The notes: a model not told the origin generated them from the sequence alone. Positions 1 through 12,634 are shown, counted from the stretch's first letter. The stretch: DNA of 64,000 nt from Anthopleura xanthogrammica (GCA_964019055.1 OZ025223.1:3229125-3293124), one strand, 5' to 3'. A program made the numbers and translations.

Positions 1-1817
1 TAAGCGTGGGACTTGTTTTTCAATTACATATTTCGTGCTAAATCGCCACACTCAAAATTTAGAATTTGATGGCATGGAACCGATGAGAGTACTAATGAAA
101 TAAAATATACCGTAATGGCTTATAGGATGAGAGTTTGAAGCAGTACCGCATGTTGATTAATGTGGATACATTAGAAGTGCTTTCATCTCACACTGTTTGT
201 TGCTAGGAAATGAAATGGCCGAGGAAAGAAGAAAATGAGTTGGAAAAGAAAGCAAAAATATTTTCCTTTCTTGTTTTCTATGCCCTTCAAGTTAGGCCTC
301 TTCGTATTTTCCTTGTGTATGTTTTCTGTTCTTGAAACAAATTTTTCCAATACATTTTCTTTTTTTCCTTTCTTTCTTTCTTTCCTTCCGTTTCCTTCTT
401 AATGCACTCCTTTTCCCCTAATTTTAAAAGGTCTGTCTTTGCAAGTTTTCACTTAACTTGCTGCTATAAACTCATCATCTAACAAGCCGACGCTATTATG
501 TATTTTTAACTTGGCGACTTCTTTATCACTAATTCTTGACATTATTCTCAGTCGTGCTGTTTTTGGCAGGTGTTTCAACTTTTTCAATCCCTGTCAAAAA
601 GTTATCGCGACAAAGGCGCTTGTGAGCACCTTGTATACTTTCAACTGCATCTCAGCTCGAACCTCGCTTTTACTAAAGACGACTTGTACAATTTTAACGT
701 CTTTTTTTCCTTTGTTTTAAGCTTATTTTTATTTCTCTTACTATTTTTCCTTTGATTTTAGCATAGTTTTTTTTTTTTTTTTTTAATTTTTTTTGATTTT
801 AGCATAGTTAATAGACTGTAATTTTAGTCGTGTTAGGAAAGCCGTATTTTCTTTTCTCTTAATAATGCGATTGTTTCTAGAGATATGCTTTGGAAACAAT
901 ACGCACGAACGGGGTTGATCACTTAAGTCGCTCTTAAGAGCTGTCTCCCGGCCATTCAAGCTGCTTATCACGTTTTTATTTCTCCAAGAACACCGCTGTT
1001 TACTGCGCTTTTTGTTTTGATGCACGTGTTTGGGACTCGAGCCCCACAGAGCACATTTACGAAGCCATTAAACTGTTCTCTCTTTCAGGAAGAAAGGTAA
1101 AAGTGGTCGTTAAGTCTGCTGCCCTGCGGTGATAAAACATCGCTGCCAGGGTGGATTTCAAGCTCGTCGCACGCAAACACAGGATTTGTGGGGTAAATAT
1201 TGACAAATCTTCTTGAGAGGAACTTGGACGTTCGCGTCGTCACGTTTCCAACGTGAAACATGAACTGAACGTGCGAGAAGTAGTGTATCGATGTGATTCG
1301 GCCGGCGGCGTGCGTTTGATGGCACAATTGTTTCCTAATGGTAGTCAATCTTTTCTGAAGATGTGCCAACGCACGGCAGGTACTTTGACAAGCAAACTAA
1401 ACCCCAGGCCTCTGCAGTTGATCCCGGCCAAAACATTTCGAGGAGATCTGGGATCGCTATGTAAACGAGCAATGAGTTTAAGAAGCCACATCAAAAACTC
1501 GTGTCTAAAAACCTCGAAGCTATAAAAGCACTCGGAGAGAAAATGAAATTATAAAATGACTGAACCCAGTGCCTTTAGGACCAGTACAGTTTTAGCGCAT
1601 CTGAAAAATATTGAGACAAGTTTTTTGGAAGACAGATTTTCCCCGATGAAGTCTCAAGCCTCAAGCGATAAATGTCTCACGATCTTCTCACGATTAGTTA
1701 ATTCGCCTTGTTCGGAGACTATTCGGAGGTGTGAGCATTCGTTTTTAACCCAGCGGCACAGAGCGCATGCGCTTTAGAGACCAGATTGACGATTTGTGGT
1801 GGAAGGTGAACACTTGT

Positions 1818-1920
1818 TTCCATAGCCCAAACTGCCCTTCTTCGAAGAAGGACTAGAATCGGTAAGGTTTAGGGTTAGATTCCAGTCCTCTCTCGACAAG
1901 GGCATTTGTGGCTATGGAAT
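1818..1920. repeat. Short inverted-repeat element (hairpin)
   Basis: The ends TTCCATAGCC and GGCTATGGAA are inverted copies flanking about 80 bases, consistent with a small non-autonomous element or hairpin. Confidence 0.4.
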
Positions 1921-2171
1921 TAAGTATCTACCGTGATTGGAATTACGAAAAATCTTTGTTCACCTCATACGTCCACAGGAAGCCCAACCACAAACAAAGG
2001 GACGAACATTTTTTAAAAAGCATCTTTGTTGAATATAAGTTTATTTACAAATAATAATATATGAGAAAGAAATTCAAATTTCCTCACTTTTTCACTATTC
2101 GTTCGGCTATCACAAGTAGTAACCTTTGTTGTTCTTTTGTAAACATAAAACATTTTTTTCCTCGTCTTTCA

Positions 2172-2252
2172 CCCCCCCCCCCCCCCCTTCAACCCTATTA
2201 GTTCTTTGATACCTTCCCATTCTTACCCCCATCTTCCGGGGGGGGGGGGGGG
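2172..2252. repeat. Facing poly-C and poly-G tracts
   Basis: A run of about 16 C (2172-2187) is followed some 50 bases later by about 15 G (2238-2252). The two tracts could pair as a hairpin. Their lengths are uncertain because homopolymers are error-prone in sequencing. Confidence 0.7.
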
Positions 2253-2423
2253 TAAACTCAGTGGGTCAGGGATTAATTTTTTTAAGATGAATTTGTAAAA
2301 ATATGGGGCGAAGTTTGCCATTAACTGAGTGAGGGCCGGACTGGGGGATTCTGAAATATTTGATTATGATTATAAGGGGTCGTGTAATATTGTGTGATCT
2401 TGCCTAAAGCTCCCTACCCTATC

Positions 2424-2744
2424 CAGGGTTCGTACGGGTTTTGGAAAGTTTTTGAAATTGATAATGGATTTTTCCAGGACCTTGAAAGTTTTGGAAAATT
2501 GATTTATGGTCCACTAGGCTATGGAAAAGTTGTGGATTTTTTGTAACATGTATAGTTTATACCTTGCAAAGAATTGTTTTCGCTGTAAAGCGTCGAAGAT
2601 TTTTTTTGTACGTGTGCAATAGTGTTTTGTTGGATATTTCAGATCCATGAATTTGGCTATATTTTTGCGCTATGTGTGGTTTTGGAAATTTGAGTCAAAG
2701 GGCTTTGGAAAATTTTGGAAATTCTTACAGGGGTACGAACCCTG
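2424..2744. mobile_element. MITE-like element with CAGGGTTCGTAC termini
   Basis: The left end CAGGGTTCGTAC and right end GTACGAACCCTG are exact inverted copies. The interior is rich in TTTTGGAAA-type motifs. No transposase is encoded, so this looks like a non-autonomous DNA transposon of about 320 bp. Confidence 0.65.
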
Positions 2745-2864
2745 CCTACCGCCCAACCAGGTTTTGTTCAATGAAAGCCTCCATAGGTGAGAAAGCCAAA
2801 AACCGTTTTGTCGGGAGAATGCTCGCAACTATACATCTTAGTTGGTGGATAGCGTTGTCTATCT

Positions 2865-4142
2865 TCAAATTCCCTTTGGGAATCCGTTTTCTGAGACACC
2901 AGCAATGGACTTACGGCGAGATTTCAACAAAACACTCCCCAGTACTGCATGACCAATGGCACGGAATTTACCCTTCAAGCATTCATCATTTAACAATTCC
3001 TGGTTCGTTTTCCGAAAGGGAATCGGAGGGGGTTGGGGCTGAGTAAATGCCTGGGGATGAGCCATAATTACTGGTGCGCTTGCTCGACGTCCCCTTCTAG
3101 CGTAAAGCCGTTGCTTTTCGTCAATGTCAATAAAATCCTTAGATAGAAGTTGTTGAGAAGGGTTGCTTTCTTTTAACGATACTGCGCATGTGCCGGGTCT
3201 GATAGCTTCGTCTTCGTCAGCAAATTCCTTAGATCTGCGTCGACGAATAGTATTAGATTCTTTTGAAGGTACTGCGCATGTGCCGGGTCTGATAACTTCG
3301 TCTTGGTCAGCAAATTCCTTAGATCTGCGTCGACGAATAGTATTAGATTCTTTTGACGGCACTGCGCATGTCACTGGTCTGGCATCTCCCTCATGAATCC
3401 CAATCACATCCGATCTCATCGATGACACTACCTTAATCGTCCTTGCCTTTCCTTCCTTTTCAATTTTACTTTCAATTTCCTTTTCGTTTTCCATCTCATT
3501 GTCTCCCTTGGAGGACTCGTCTTCAAATTCTTTACAGCATATCGGTGACAGCGCTGGCAGACTTCGGCGCCGATTTCTCAAGCGACGAAACGAAGGAACA
3601 GCGAAAGACTCGTTACATCGTTGAGTAATCTCCGCTTTTATGCCATCCGTGTCTAGTTCTGTATCTCCCAGAGTCAAAGACTGCCTCTCAAGAGGGAAGG
3701 ATGAGTGAGGTTTCTTATCTACCATTTCCGCTTCGCTGTTAATCACTTGGTCGAGTTCGATTTTCTTCAAATTGTTTTTCTCATTCAAGACCGAAATTTC
3801 CTTTGGATGTATTTCTGGGAGTCTTACAGCTCCAGCAAGTTTGGTGTTATCCTTTTTTGGAACTGCGAGCAAATTTCCCGTTGAAAAACGTCTCTTACTG
3901 TGCATTTGTCTCGCGTACTTATTTGAATCGAACGAGTCTTTTCTGGTGTACCGAATATTAAGATTTTCCATGCCTTGTTGCAACGATAATCGTGCTCGTT
4001 GGATCTGCTGGAGTTCACGCTGGAGTTGCTGTTCAGTCCTGGATAAGCCCGTGATCTTGCGGTTCAGCATTTTATCTTCCATTCGGTTTAGCGCATGCGC
4101 GCGCACGAGTTTTTTGTCTGTTGGTGATGAAGATCGTCTCAT
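2865..4142 (-). CDS. Uncharacterised 425-aa Arg/Ser-rich protein with 30-aa tandem repeats
   Basis: One uninterrupted 425-codon frame from ATG (4142) to TGA, far longer than anything nearby, so probably real. I do not recognise a family. Residues about 20-60 are Gln/Leu/Arg-rich and predicted helical or coiled coil. The middle is acidic and Lys/Glu-rich. Residues about 255-340 hold a 30-residue repeat present two full times and once degenerately (core CAVPSKESNTIRRRRSKEF); at the DNA level this is a 90-bp direct repeat at about 3171-3350. The C-terminus has a Pro-rich stretch (QPQPPPIP) and a conserved-looking tail. There is no signal peptide or membrane segment. An acceptor-like CAATCCAACAG lies just upstream of the ATG, so a 5' UTR intron is possible. 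The basic low-complexity character suggests a cytoskeletal or nuclear regulatory protein, but that is only inference. Confidence 0.7.
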   Translation of the reverse strand: MRRSSSPTDKKLVRAHALNRMEDKMLNRKITGLSRTEQQLQRELQQIQRARLSLQQGMENLNIRYTRKDSFDSNKYARQMHSKRRFSTGNLLAVPKKDNTKLAGAVRLPEIHPKEISVLNEKNNLKKIELDQVINSEAEMVDKKPHSSFPLERQSLTLGDTELDTDGIKAEITQRCNESFAVPSFRRLRNRRRSLPALSPICCKEFEDESSKGDNEMENEKEIESKIEKEGKARTIKVVSSMRSDVIGIHEGDARPVTCAVPSKESNTIRRRRSKEFADQDEVIRPGTCAVPSKESNTIRRRRSKEFADEDEAIRPGTCAVSLKESNPSQQLLSKDFIDIDEKQRLYARRGRRASAPVIMAHPQAFTQPQPPPIPFRKTNQELLNDECLKGKFRAIGHAVLGSVLLKSRRKSIAGVSENGFPKGI

Positions 4143-7100
4143 GATGAAATATTCCTGTTGGATTGAAATAGTTGTTTATTACAATTATTAATTATCTTTT
4201 AGGATACTGTTTATACCTATTTTAATGACTATTATTCAAGTCTTCATTTTTCTGTCAATCAAATTTCCAATTTTCTGAGCTAGTAAATTTTTATCGATGG
4301 CAGCCAAAAACCCAGACGTCTTGGGCTGTGTTGATCGCGTAATGGAAATGGTGTAAACAGTTATTGAATAGCATATTTTGTTCCGTTTGACAGGAAGGGA
4401 AAAGAGGTAAGAATATTTCTTGCAGCCCCTACCCCGAAGGAAGACTGGTAACGACTTCGAGGTGCAAAGGATTATGGGACTAAGTTTGGCGACGAGATTA
4501 AAAAACTTTGATCCGCCATCTTGTTTTCCAAAGAAATCAAGACTTAATTTCTTTATAAAGTAACTTATAAAGTGCTTAATAATAAACTTATTTAGACGCT
4601 GTATTTTTAGCATCTTTGAACAATGACTGGATTTATCTTTTGTTTTCTCTTGTATTTGCTTACAATAGATACAAATATTGGCCTCGTCCTACTCTAAATG
4701 GATGTTTTTAAACCAGTACTAAAAATACTTTACTCGATCAAAAGATGCTAGCTTTCTTAAATAGTTTTATATTTTTTTCGATATCGTTTTTCCTGCGATC
4801 TGGAAACTTGTTGGTAACACAGGTATCCCACGTGAGAATGTTTGAAAGTTCAAGCGATTTAGAGAGTTTTAGTGATCTCGTTCGCAGTAACGAAAAACGT
4901 GAAACGTGAGTCGACAAGTTAAAAAAACTTAAGTATTAGTCAAAAAGAATTGAATAAATTTCCAAGTGGTAGATATAAAAAATAGAATACTTGTATTTGG
5001 TGAGAAGGTTTTCAAAAGGTAACGAGAAATGCATGGCCTAGAGAAACGATGAAAACGTAGTTACGCATGTCTGCCCTTTGCAGGTAGGAAAAAACGTGAT
5101 GCTCGAACGGCAAGCGAGATAAGGCGTTTTCGACTTCTTACGGTAACTGAAAATACCTAAAACGTCTTTTTTAGGGTAAATCATAGACTAGTGATGGAAA
5201 AACTTTGGGAAATTTGTCAAATCAATAAAAATTAATTTGCTGGAACTTTCTGGAAAGTTCTCCGAGAGAGTCGAAATAAATCACGTCAAATGACTGCATT
5301 GCGAAATATTTTTAAAGACTTCTTCGCTTTCTCTTATATCTTGTATTATAATCTTCTTTCCTCTGACCTAACTCGAGTTGAAGTAAAGTTTCTTCTTATT
5401 AATGTATAAGGAAACTTCGAGATAAAAGATGGATTAAAAGAAGTACTCGAACACCGAAGGCTTGCAACAACAAACGAACGAGCTATCGCTGGCCTAATTT
5501 TTTTGGCGTAATCTGCATGCAAGAAGAGCATAGCCACTTTAGAAAAAGAGTAATTTTGCTTTCTTTCTACCTGAAATATTTAGTGTCATGACTGGCGAAC
5601 GCCATAAACGTTACCTTGGTGACGCATCAAAAAGAGAATCAAGTGAAACATTAGAAATTGTCACTCGAAAGGGCGAACCATGTCGAGTTGGGAACAGAGC
5701 TTCTAGACCACACTAGTGTGTACTGATAATAGAGTTGTATATCGGAGTTAAGACGAGAGTCTTGGGTTAATAAGGATGGACATTAAACATTAATCATAGA
5801 AAAACAACGCATCGATAATCCAATTACTTACCTCTCGCTGAGCAAGCAATCTAGCTTCAATAGTTTCCTTGTAAGAGTCCTGCTGGAATTCCAAGGAGTT
5901 TTAAAAACACGAGGTTGACTTGACTGTCTTCAGGCTGAGTTCGCTTCGAGCTGAGCACCAGGAGTGTGTTTGTTCATCTTTGTTGGAGAGTTTGTCAAGT
6001 GTAAAGTTAATGAATTCTACTGAATGAACGTGACTCTATTATCATACTAATCATTGTTAGCCACAACAATGATTTAAAATGGCGTCGTTTTAACGCTTGG
6101 TTTAGCATCTTGAGCACTCATAGATCAAGTTATCTAGCCATAGACCCCTTGCAGCACGTCGGAATGCATGCCGGCATGCAGCTTAATTTGGAGGACAAAA
6201 CAACAGATATCAATTCTCAGGATAAGGAAGTTATTTTGTTTTGCCCTCCAAATTGAGCAGTTTTCACTGGGGTCTGTGAGTTCATGGGAGAAATTATTCA
6301 AAATTAGTACATGATGCTCTCAGAACAAGTAAAACTCGCCACGCCTTTTTTTTAATTTACTCATTAACCATCATTAGCACTTGTTAGTATAGTTATGGTT
6401 AAGGTCATAGGTGTGTATATATTCTACCAGAAAAAAAGCACCTTCGTTTGTAAGGCAATTAGATTCGACGCGGCAAAAGTTCGACGTCTGAAATGGGCCA
6501 TAATTTCCCATTACTTAAACACCAATTATCTAACAACCTGTCTAGGCTAACTTGGAAAAATGCAGGTTCTTATATGCGGGTTTTTACTGTACCTGATAAC
6601 ATGAAATTTTAGCGACGTTAATTTTAGCGAAGCGAATTTTTCCGAAGTCGCATAATTTGGAAGAATTTATGTCGCAATTTTGCGGGAGAAACATTTATTT
6701 AAATTCACTTTTAATTTCGCGATTTCATCGAACAATTCTTCCATAATTGGTTTCCGAATGAGTTCACACATGTTGAACAACATGATTTTATTACCATACA
6801 GTATTACGTAATAATGTCGTTTTGTTTCAAGGATGTGTTGTACTTAGACTTATTCCTCTGTTTTGACTTGAGTATAATTAATTGTAAGTATTTCCACAAA
6901 GATTGAAATATAGATGGCTTTCATTTTTTATTTCTTTAGAAACTTCAGTCTAGCAGGATCCTAAAACCTATGCACATGCGTCTAAATTGTAATTGTAAAG
7001 AAAGCAAACATGGTCGCCAAAACAAAGGGAACACGACAGAAATAGAGTAATTGGTCTTCCTGTGGTGTTGACGTAATGCGGTTTTCCAGGAAAAATACGA

Positions 7101-7707
7101 CGTGGGCTCACGTAAAAATTCCGGCTTTCTGTTATTCAAAACGGGGTACCTTGTGTTAATCATGGTGTGTTTGGGCTTCCTGTGTTAGTAATCCTGGTGA
7201 TTGCATGGGATCCCTGTGTCAAACCTCATATATTTTTCAAGAAATTAGCGAAATATTTGGAAAGACTTCAAAAGAAAAAAGGTGAAGGAAAAATAACATG
7301 AAGAGATAGAAAACGCTCATGCGTGCTATGTGAAGTTATAGAGCATGCAAGCTTTTTATACAGTACAATTGAATCGTCATTTATTGTTGCATCCATTCAT
7401 TACAAGTCAGAAAATTTAGGTGATTATATTTTTTTGTTTGTGTATTGCCTTGGTAACAGTATATTATAAAAAGTCTTACATGAAGTAGAACCCTATGTCA
7501 TTACAATTTTGAAAAAAAATAAAACAAGTCTCAAGGGTTATTTGTTACAATTCTCAAGAGTCTACAAATTCCGAACTTCGATAATTTATATATTTGGCAA
7601 GGAGAGAGATTTCTTACACGGGATCCCTGTGGTCACGCAAGTCAGAATATTTTAATGCAAGAAACCTATAAAAGGAGAGGGGAAAAAAAACGCTACAAAA
7701 ATCGATC
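4143..7707. other. Intergenic region
   Basis: No coding exon recognised. It holds one small inverted-repeat element (6142-6276) and AT-rich unique-looking DNA. The lower-coordinate end should include the 3' UTR of the secreted-protein gene that stops at 7708; a minus-strand AATAAA candidate lies at 7380-7385. Confidence 0.5.
6142..6276. mobile_element. MITE family A, copy 1
   Basis: About 135 bp beginning AGACCCCTTGCAGCACGTCG. Both halves contain inverted AATTTGGAGG and AACAAA motifs. The same family recurs at 11847-11978, 12635-12985 (interrupted) and 18343-18474. Confidence 0.65.
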
Positions 7708-8599
7708 TTAAAGGTAAAGAGCAAAGACTTGTGCGCATGTCCGTCCGCCATTGTCATCCTCGCTGACATCTTTCAAGTCTTCCCCGAACCATAGTCGCAG
7801 TTCTTGTCCAGCTGCCACGTACAAGGGATCTTTGAAGCGCTGGAAGACCAGAAGGCTAGATTGGGAATCAAACTGCTCCATGTGGTACCAAAGATTGCTG
7901 TGTTCGTGCGTGAAGTGGTGGTCTTTTGGGAAAACGATCTTATTGTTTGAGCTCGTGATCACTGTGTTCAATGACGTCTTGCCTACGTAAGGATGAGTGG
8001 TCGCGCAGCCCCATTTGCTGTGATACTGACCCGGGTTCTTTGCGCATGAGTTCTTGTCACACGTGACTGAACCGCTGACATGGACGAGTTTGATTGCAGA
8101 CAAGAAGCCTTCTGCTCTGATATTGAAGGTGCCAAATCGGTTTCCTTTGGCTCCAAAACAAACTGGTCGTGTTGTGAGGTTGAACCATTGTACTGAAAAA
8201 GAAAACGAAAACTTTTTAAAAAATAGTTTCAAGTATAGTGGAGCAGCTGCCTTGAATTCTCTACCAATAAAGGTACGAGAATCCCAAAGTCTTTCTGTTT
8301 TTAAAAGAAATATTTTAGGAAAATTTTAATGATTCTTTTTGTATTCAATAGACCTTTTCAGCTTCGTTGTTTGTTGTGCCCATTTCAGACCATGTGATGC
8401 CACTCTTGTGAGTTGATTCTTTCATGTGTAAATATTTTAACAAAAGAACATTTCTCAAGGGAATGCCATGTGGTCTGAAATGGGCAATTTGCATACGAAG
8501 CTAAAAAGGTCTATTCTCCTTCTATTATATGTAACATGCACGGCTCTCAGGGAGAGCATTTATTTTTGTACATGATGTAGATACCGTGTTTAAATAAAG

Positions 8600-8635
<36 letters not shown>

Positions 8636-11012
8636 TAGGTACTCAACATGGTTATCAAAAGCTAAATACCAAAGTAAAGCGTGCCTTGTCATGCTATCGT
8701 GAAATATGGGGAAGAGGAAGGGAAGAGCAATTAGCCACTTTGGAAACGAGTAAGGGACTGGGGCGAGTTTGGAATTTTAATCTTATGAGCAAAAACGTTT
8801 TGTCATCTGATAAAGCATCTCATGATTAGTAAGTCTGGCAACTTTGAAGGTGTTTCTTAAAAAAGAAGCAGAGTTACAAGCCTTCAAAAGTGTTGAAAAT
8901 TTACAAATTTGTAAAATTTACAAACTTGTCCCCTGTAACCATACATTCTTTGTAAATTTTTGACACTTTTGAATGCCAATAATTCTGGTTCTTTTCATTC
9001 GATCATGTACAAATTTGCCAGACTTACTAATCTTGAGATGCTTTATCAGATGATAAAACCTTTTTGCTAATAAGATTAAAATTTAAAACTCGCCCCATTC
9101 CCTTGCTCGTTTCCAAAGTGGCTAATTGCAGTACCCGGGGATCGAACAGGTACCCTGGAATCTCACTGAAGAAGCTGATTCGCTTCTTCTCACGGTTTTC
9201 CGTCCAAACAGCGAATAGATGACCCCAGGACCGGGACTCGAGAGTATTGAACAAGTATGGCTTAAATCAAATGCCCTTGATTTGGAAAATCTGTCATCGT
9301 GCCACACCTCTGTTCGGCTTTCCAAGGATTAGACTGAAGTGTTCAAAGACAAAACCACTTGATGGGTACTAATTCCACTTGAAAAAGAAACATCTTACTT
9401 GCAACTTGTCTCGCAACCTTGTTGCGAAATAAGAAGATGCATCACGCAGTTGCACCGAGAGGGGATGATACACTTATGGTCAATGTCGCGAAATTTGTCC
9501 TAATAAAAACTTTCAAATAACTCGTTGAATTGTGTTTAGATGAAACAAGTTTGAAGTAGCTAGGAATGAAACAATTTGTGGTGAAACGCAGTTGTCTAAC
9601 AACACGGTATTGATCGATTCCCTTTTTACGTCTTGACAACACTAATACCACTGAGAATCCTTTTCCTAGTTCCTTTAGTTAACCTAAGTTAACATCATTA
9701 TCTTGCGACTCCCAAAGGAGTTCAAACATTTGAATAAGAAAAAGAAATCGAAGATAATTCTGGTGGTAGTGGTATCAAGACGTAACATGGAGAATTAATC
9801 CTGTCTCGGCAAAATTATCGATTCTCTTGGAAGCGAGTCTACCATGAAAAAAAAAACACATATTCTTTATGGAATTTGTGGCATTCCTTTTGTATTTTCC
9901 TGTTATCCTGGCATCTAAAACAATTTTGAGAGGACCGGGTCCATTGCGAGACGAGGTTTTGAGGAACATTATCTATTGTGATACAAGATATTGTGCACTC
10001 GATGACATAACTATCTTGGCGTATCATCGAACTGATTTTTGTCTTCACGAAAGAGTCAGTTTGGGAAACAAATGTTGTGCAAAGAAACGCCTAAATTCGT
10101 TTTCGAACAAAAATGCAAAAAGCAGAAACAAAACAAACATACTAAATCCATACTAAAATTATTTAGTTTAGATTTTTCTTAGATTTGCCGCAAGGCCGTT
10201 TGAAATAACTCGATGTTCTGTTTTTGAAAGTTCAAGAAATACAGCCGAATTGCACCATAGTATTTTATTTGAAGTGAAACCGTCATTGACATGACAACAG
10301 GACTATACCTTTACATATCGTTTAAGGAATTTCATATGCTTTCAGTGCTAGAGGCAAGTTTCAAGTCAAGCTACCAAGTGCGCGGTGGTTCCCCTGGTGA
10401 GGTCCGCTAGAGCTCGTTCTAGTTCAGTTGTAGTTCAATTTCCCATTCAGCACACGCCGTTAAAGTCAGGGGAAAAAATTAGAACCAAATTCTATCTTAG
10501 TCGCGAAAGACAATGACATCAACCCTAAGGTGTCAAGTTCGACCTTGAAGCATGTTTCTGGTCAGAACACCTAGAATGGGTCGGAATGCTCCCAGCAAGG
10601 CGCTCGTTGGTAAAATTTGTACTAGCTAATCTTTGATTTTGTTTTGGTGCTTCTAAAACTAAAACCGCTTCGACAACTTGTCCTTTATTTGTGCTGGAAT
10701 TTTCCTTCTTTAACAGCCATTAAAGATGTGTAAAATTACTAATATGTGCTATTTGTGAGGGTGTTATTATCTTCCCCTCTTGGCGCAACGCTGTTTCATG
10801 CGAGGCGAATACGTTTGACTTCGCTTACCTCTTGGTGTGGAGAACGCACTCATCATTCCTGCTCGCAGCCCTCTGGCTTCTTCTTGCAGCATTTTTCTTA
10901 AGAACGCTTCCTGAGACGAAGAAAATTTGTCACAGCAACCAGCACTTTGTCCTAGGACGTTTCCTACTGATAAACAAGCCACGGCGAGCATAACAAGCAA
11001 CATTGAATCCAT
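7708..11012 (-). CDS. Small secreted cysteine-containing protein, two exons, 222 aa
   Basis: Exon 1 is 11012-10829 and exon 2 is 8192-7708. The donor CCAAGAG|GTAAGC (phase 1) and acceptor TTCTTTTTCAG keep the frame open, giving 223 codons with the stop. Residues 1-21 (MDSMLLVMLAVACLSVGNVLG) form a clear signal peptide, followed by a CC-containing helical linker. Exon 2 encodes a Cys-rich globular region with several aromatic motifs (IRAEGF, SKWGCATTH, LRLWFGEDL, SEDDNGGRTC). From memory it resembles an extracellular domain of unknown function that recurs in cnidarian secreted and skeletal-matrix proteins; I cannot verify this. The start is the ATG at 11012; an upstream in-frame TTG is not used here. 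Without the splice, exon 1 would read into a basic tail and stop at 10767, so an unspliced short form is possible. Additional exons inside the 2.6-kb intron cannot be excluded. Confidence 0.72.
8196..8636 (+). mobile_element. LINE 3' fragment with (TTA)n tail
   Basis: A plus-strand frame around 8210-8329 encodes LKNSFKYSGAAALNSLP and SLSVFKRNILGKF, the typical C-terminal signature of non-LTR reverse transcriptases (family form SGA.LWNSLP). It is followed by a short UTR and a TTA microsatellite (about 8601-8634) acting as the retrotransposon tail. A MITE (8349-8513) interrupts it. It lies antisense within the intron of the secreted-protein gene. Confidence 0.7.
8349..8513. mobile_element. MITE family C, copy 1
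   Basis: About 165 bp with inverted ends (AGACCTTTTCAGCTTCGT and ACGAAGCTAAAAAGGTCT). A near-identical copy is at 42156-42318. It is inserted in the 3' UTR of the LINE fragment. Confidence 0.8.
8728..9129. mobile_element. Fold-back element with arms of about 100 bp
   Basis: GCAATTAGCCACTTTGG at the left matches CCAAAGTGGCTAATTGC at the right. The two arms stay similar for about 100 bp (GATAAAGCATCTCA against TGAGATGCTTTATC). A second inner inverted pair of TTTACAAATTTG motifs lies between them. Confidence 0.7.
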
Positions 11013-11110
11013 CTTTAACTCCAAGTGAAGATGATTATAGTAGTAACACCAGTGTAGTGTCGTTGTTTGAGCTTTGCGATAGTGTGGTGGCCAGTTTTAT
11101 AGCCCAATGA
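11013..11110 (-). promoter_or_regulatory. Core promoter with TATA box for the secreted-protein gene
   Basis: On the minus strand CTATAAAA occupies 11102-11095, about 85 nt upstream of the ATG at 11012, with an ATTGG (inverted CCAAT) immediately beyond it. Transcription would start near 11070 and give a 5' UTR of about 60 nt without an upstream ATG. Confidence 0.6.
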
Positions 11111-11846
11111 AGGGGGCTGGTCATGTGTCAACAATACTAATCGCTTTACGCGAGGAGGCGTTGCTATTGTTGGATTATGTCCCTCCAAATGTCGGTCGCG
11201 CAGCGGGGTGGATGGAATTCAGTCATCCAGTTACCTGGCAAAAAAATATCGTACTACAAATGCTACCGCCGTCGAAGATTAGCTTCAAATAAATCGTGGG
11301 GAAAAACCGCCGGAAAAATTCGGATTCTTAAAAAGTGGCGAGTGTACGTTGATTTCAAAGTTGTGTGCGGTAATTACATATTCAATGCGTATTTTTGGCT
11401 CAAAGAATAAAAAGGACTTCAATAGGATTGGACCACTTCAATTCCAGGCAACAGTCCAAGAGACTGATATTTTTGGCCAAAGCCGACGCTTTCCGCGCGG
11501 TAGATTCACGGATAGTGGGTTGGTAGGTGTCCATGTGGAGCGCTTCCGATCCGCGTACGGCAACGAACAACGGGAACAAAAAGTTCAATGTTGTTTTCGG
11601 TTGAAATTCAATTCTAATGTGTATAACTGCCGACATTTAGAGTTCATCACGGCTGACCGCATCTGATCTCCCGTAGATAGAGCCGGTTTGTTGACCAGAC
11701 GGTGGGCATATTTTGGAATCAACCCGAATTTTTTTGACAGTGCCAAAATATAGTATTTCTCTTCCCCCTCCCCTGTCTAAGACACAAACACACCGATCCT
11801 ATCATGTTGAATGAATGAATAAATTCCAATCAATGAAAGCGCAATA

Positions 11847-11978
11847 AACCCCTTGCAGCACGTCGGAATGCAGCTCAATTTGGAGGACAAAACAATAGGT
11901 TCCAATTCTCAGGAGATTGAAATTCATTTGTTTTGTCTTCCAAATTAAGCTGCTTTGACGCCACGTGAAAGGGGTCTA
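11847..11978. mobile_element. MITE family A, copy 2
   Basis: Same family as 6142-6276: begins ACCCCTTGCAGCACGTCGG, carries inverted CAATTTGGAGGACAAAACAA motifs and ends GTGAAAGGGGTCT. Confidence 0.75.
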
Positions 11979-12634
11979 TTTTTCACCTAAGAAAGAAGGC
12001 CAGTAAGACAAGCGAAATTTCTGGTCTCATTTCTAAAGGGGTTTTACGCTTTACAGTCATTGTTTTCTCCTTTGGAATATGGAATCTTTTTTCATACGAA
12101 ACATGCTGTTACGCTGAACTTTCTGTCCTACAACATGGATGTCGTGAAATCTCTCTTTTTCGCAGTTAACAAAAGGAGTGGAATCAAAAATGAGTAGCCC
12201 ATGGTTGTTTTGTGTGTGTGTGTGTGTGTGAACCGCCGGAGAAAAGGATTTTCCTCAACATGTTTTTGATAAGACGAAAAATCCACACTTTATGAGATTA
12301 GGAGATCAATGGTAACTTAACCCAATTCTACGCAAGAATCGAAAAAAGAACTCACGTACGAGTGACCCACTTGGCCCTGTTCAATGTTATCCAGTTTCAA
12401 CCCACATGGGAGTACTATTGAACATTGTTCTATTGCTTTTTTCAACACTAAGATGATATACTGATTGATAAAGACCTGGGGGCTGGTTGTAGGGTATATA
12501 TAGCACGTAATGATGCGAAACGTGCCAATGAGTAAATACACTATCAATGATTCCTGATATATCACACTGGTTGATATATAGAGGAAAAAGAAAATGGGGA
12601 TCTTCAAAAGTTTGTAATGGTATTGATGTGAAAT

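Larger units (their letters stand above)
1..2423. other. Non-coding flank, no supported gene
   Basis: I see no gene I can support here. Overlapping open frames of 70-95 codons occur at about 1085-1777 on both strands, but they lack family resemblance and convincing splice structure. The segment includes a T-rich stretch near 700-800 and long C and G homopolymers near 2172-2252. Confidence 0.5.

Noticed and set aside
1085..1525. Overlapping 94- and 90-codon ORFs on opposite strands
   Set aside because: They are mutual shadows with no recognised domain and no consistent exon structure.
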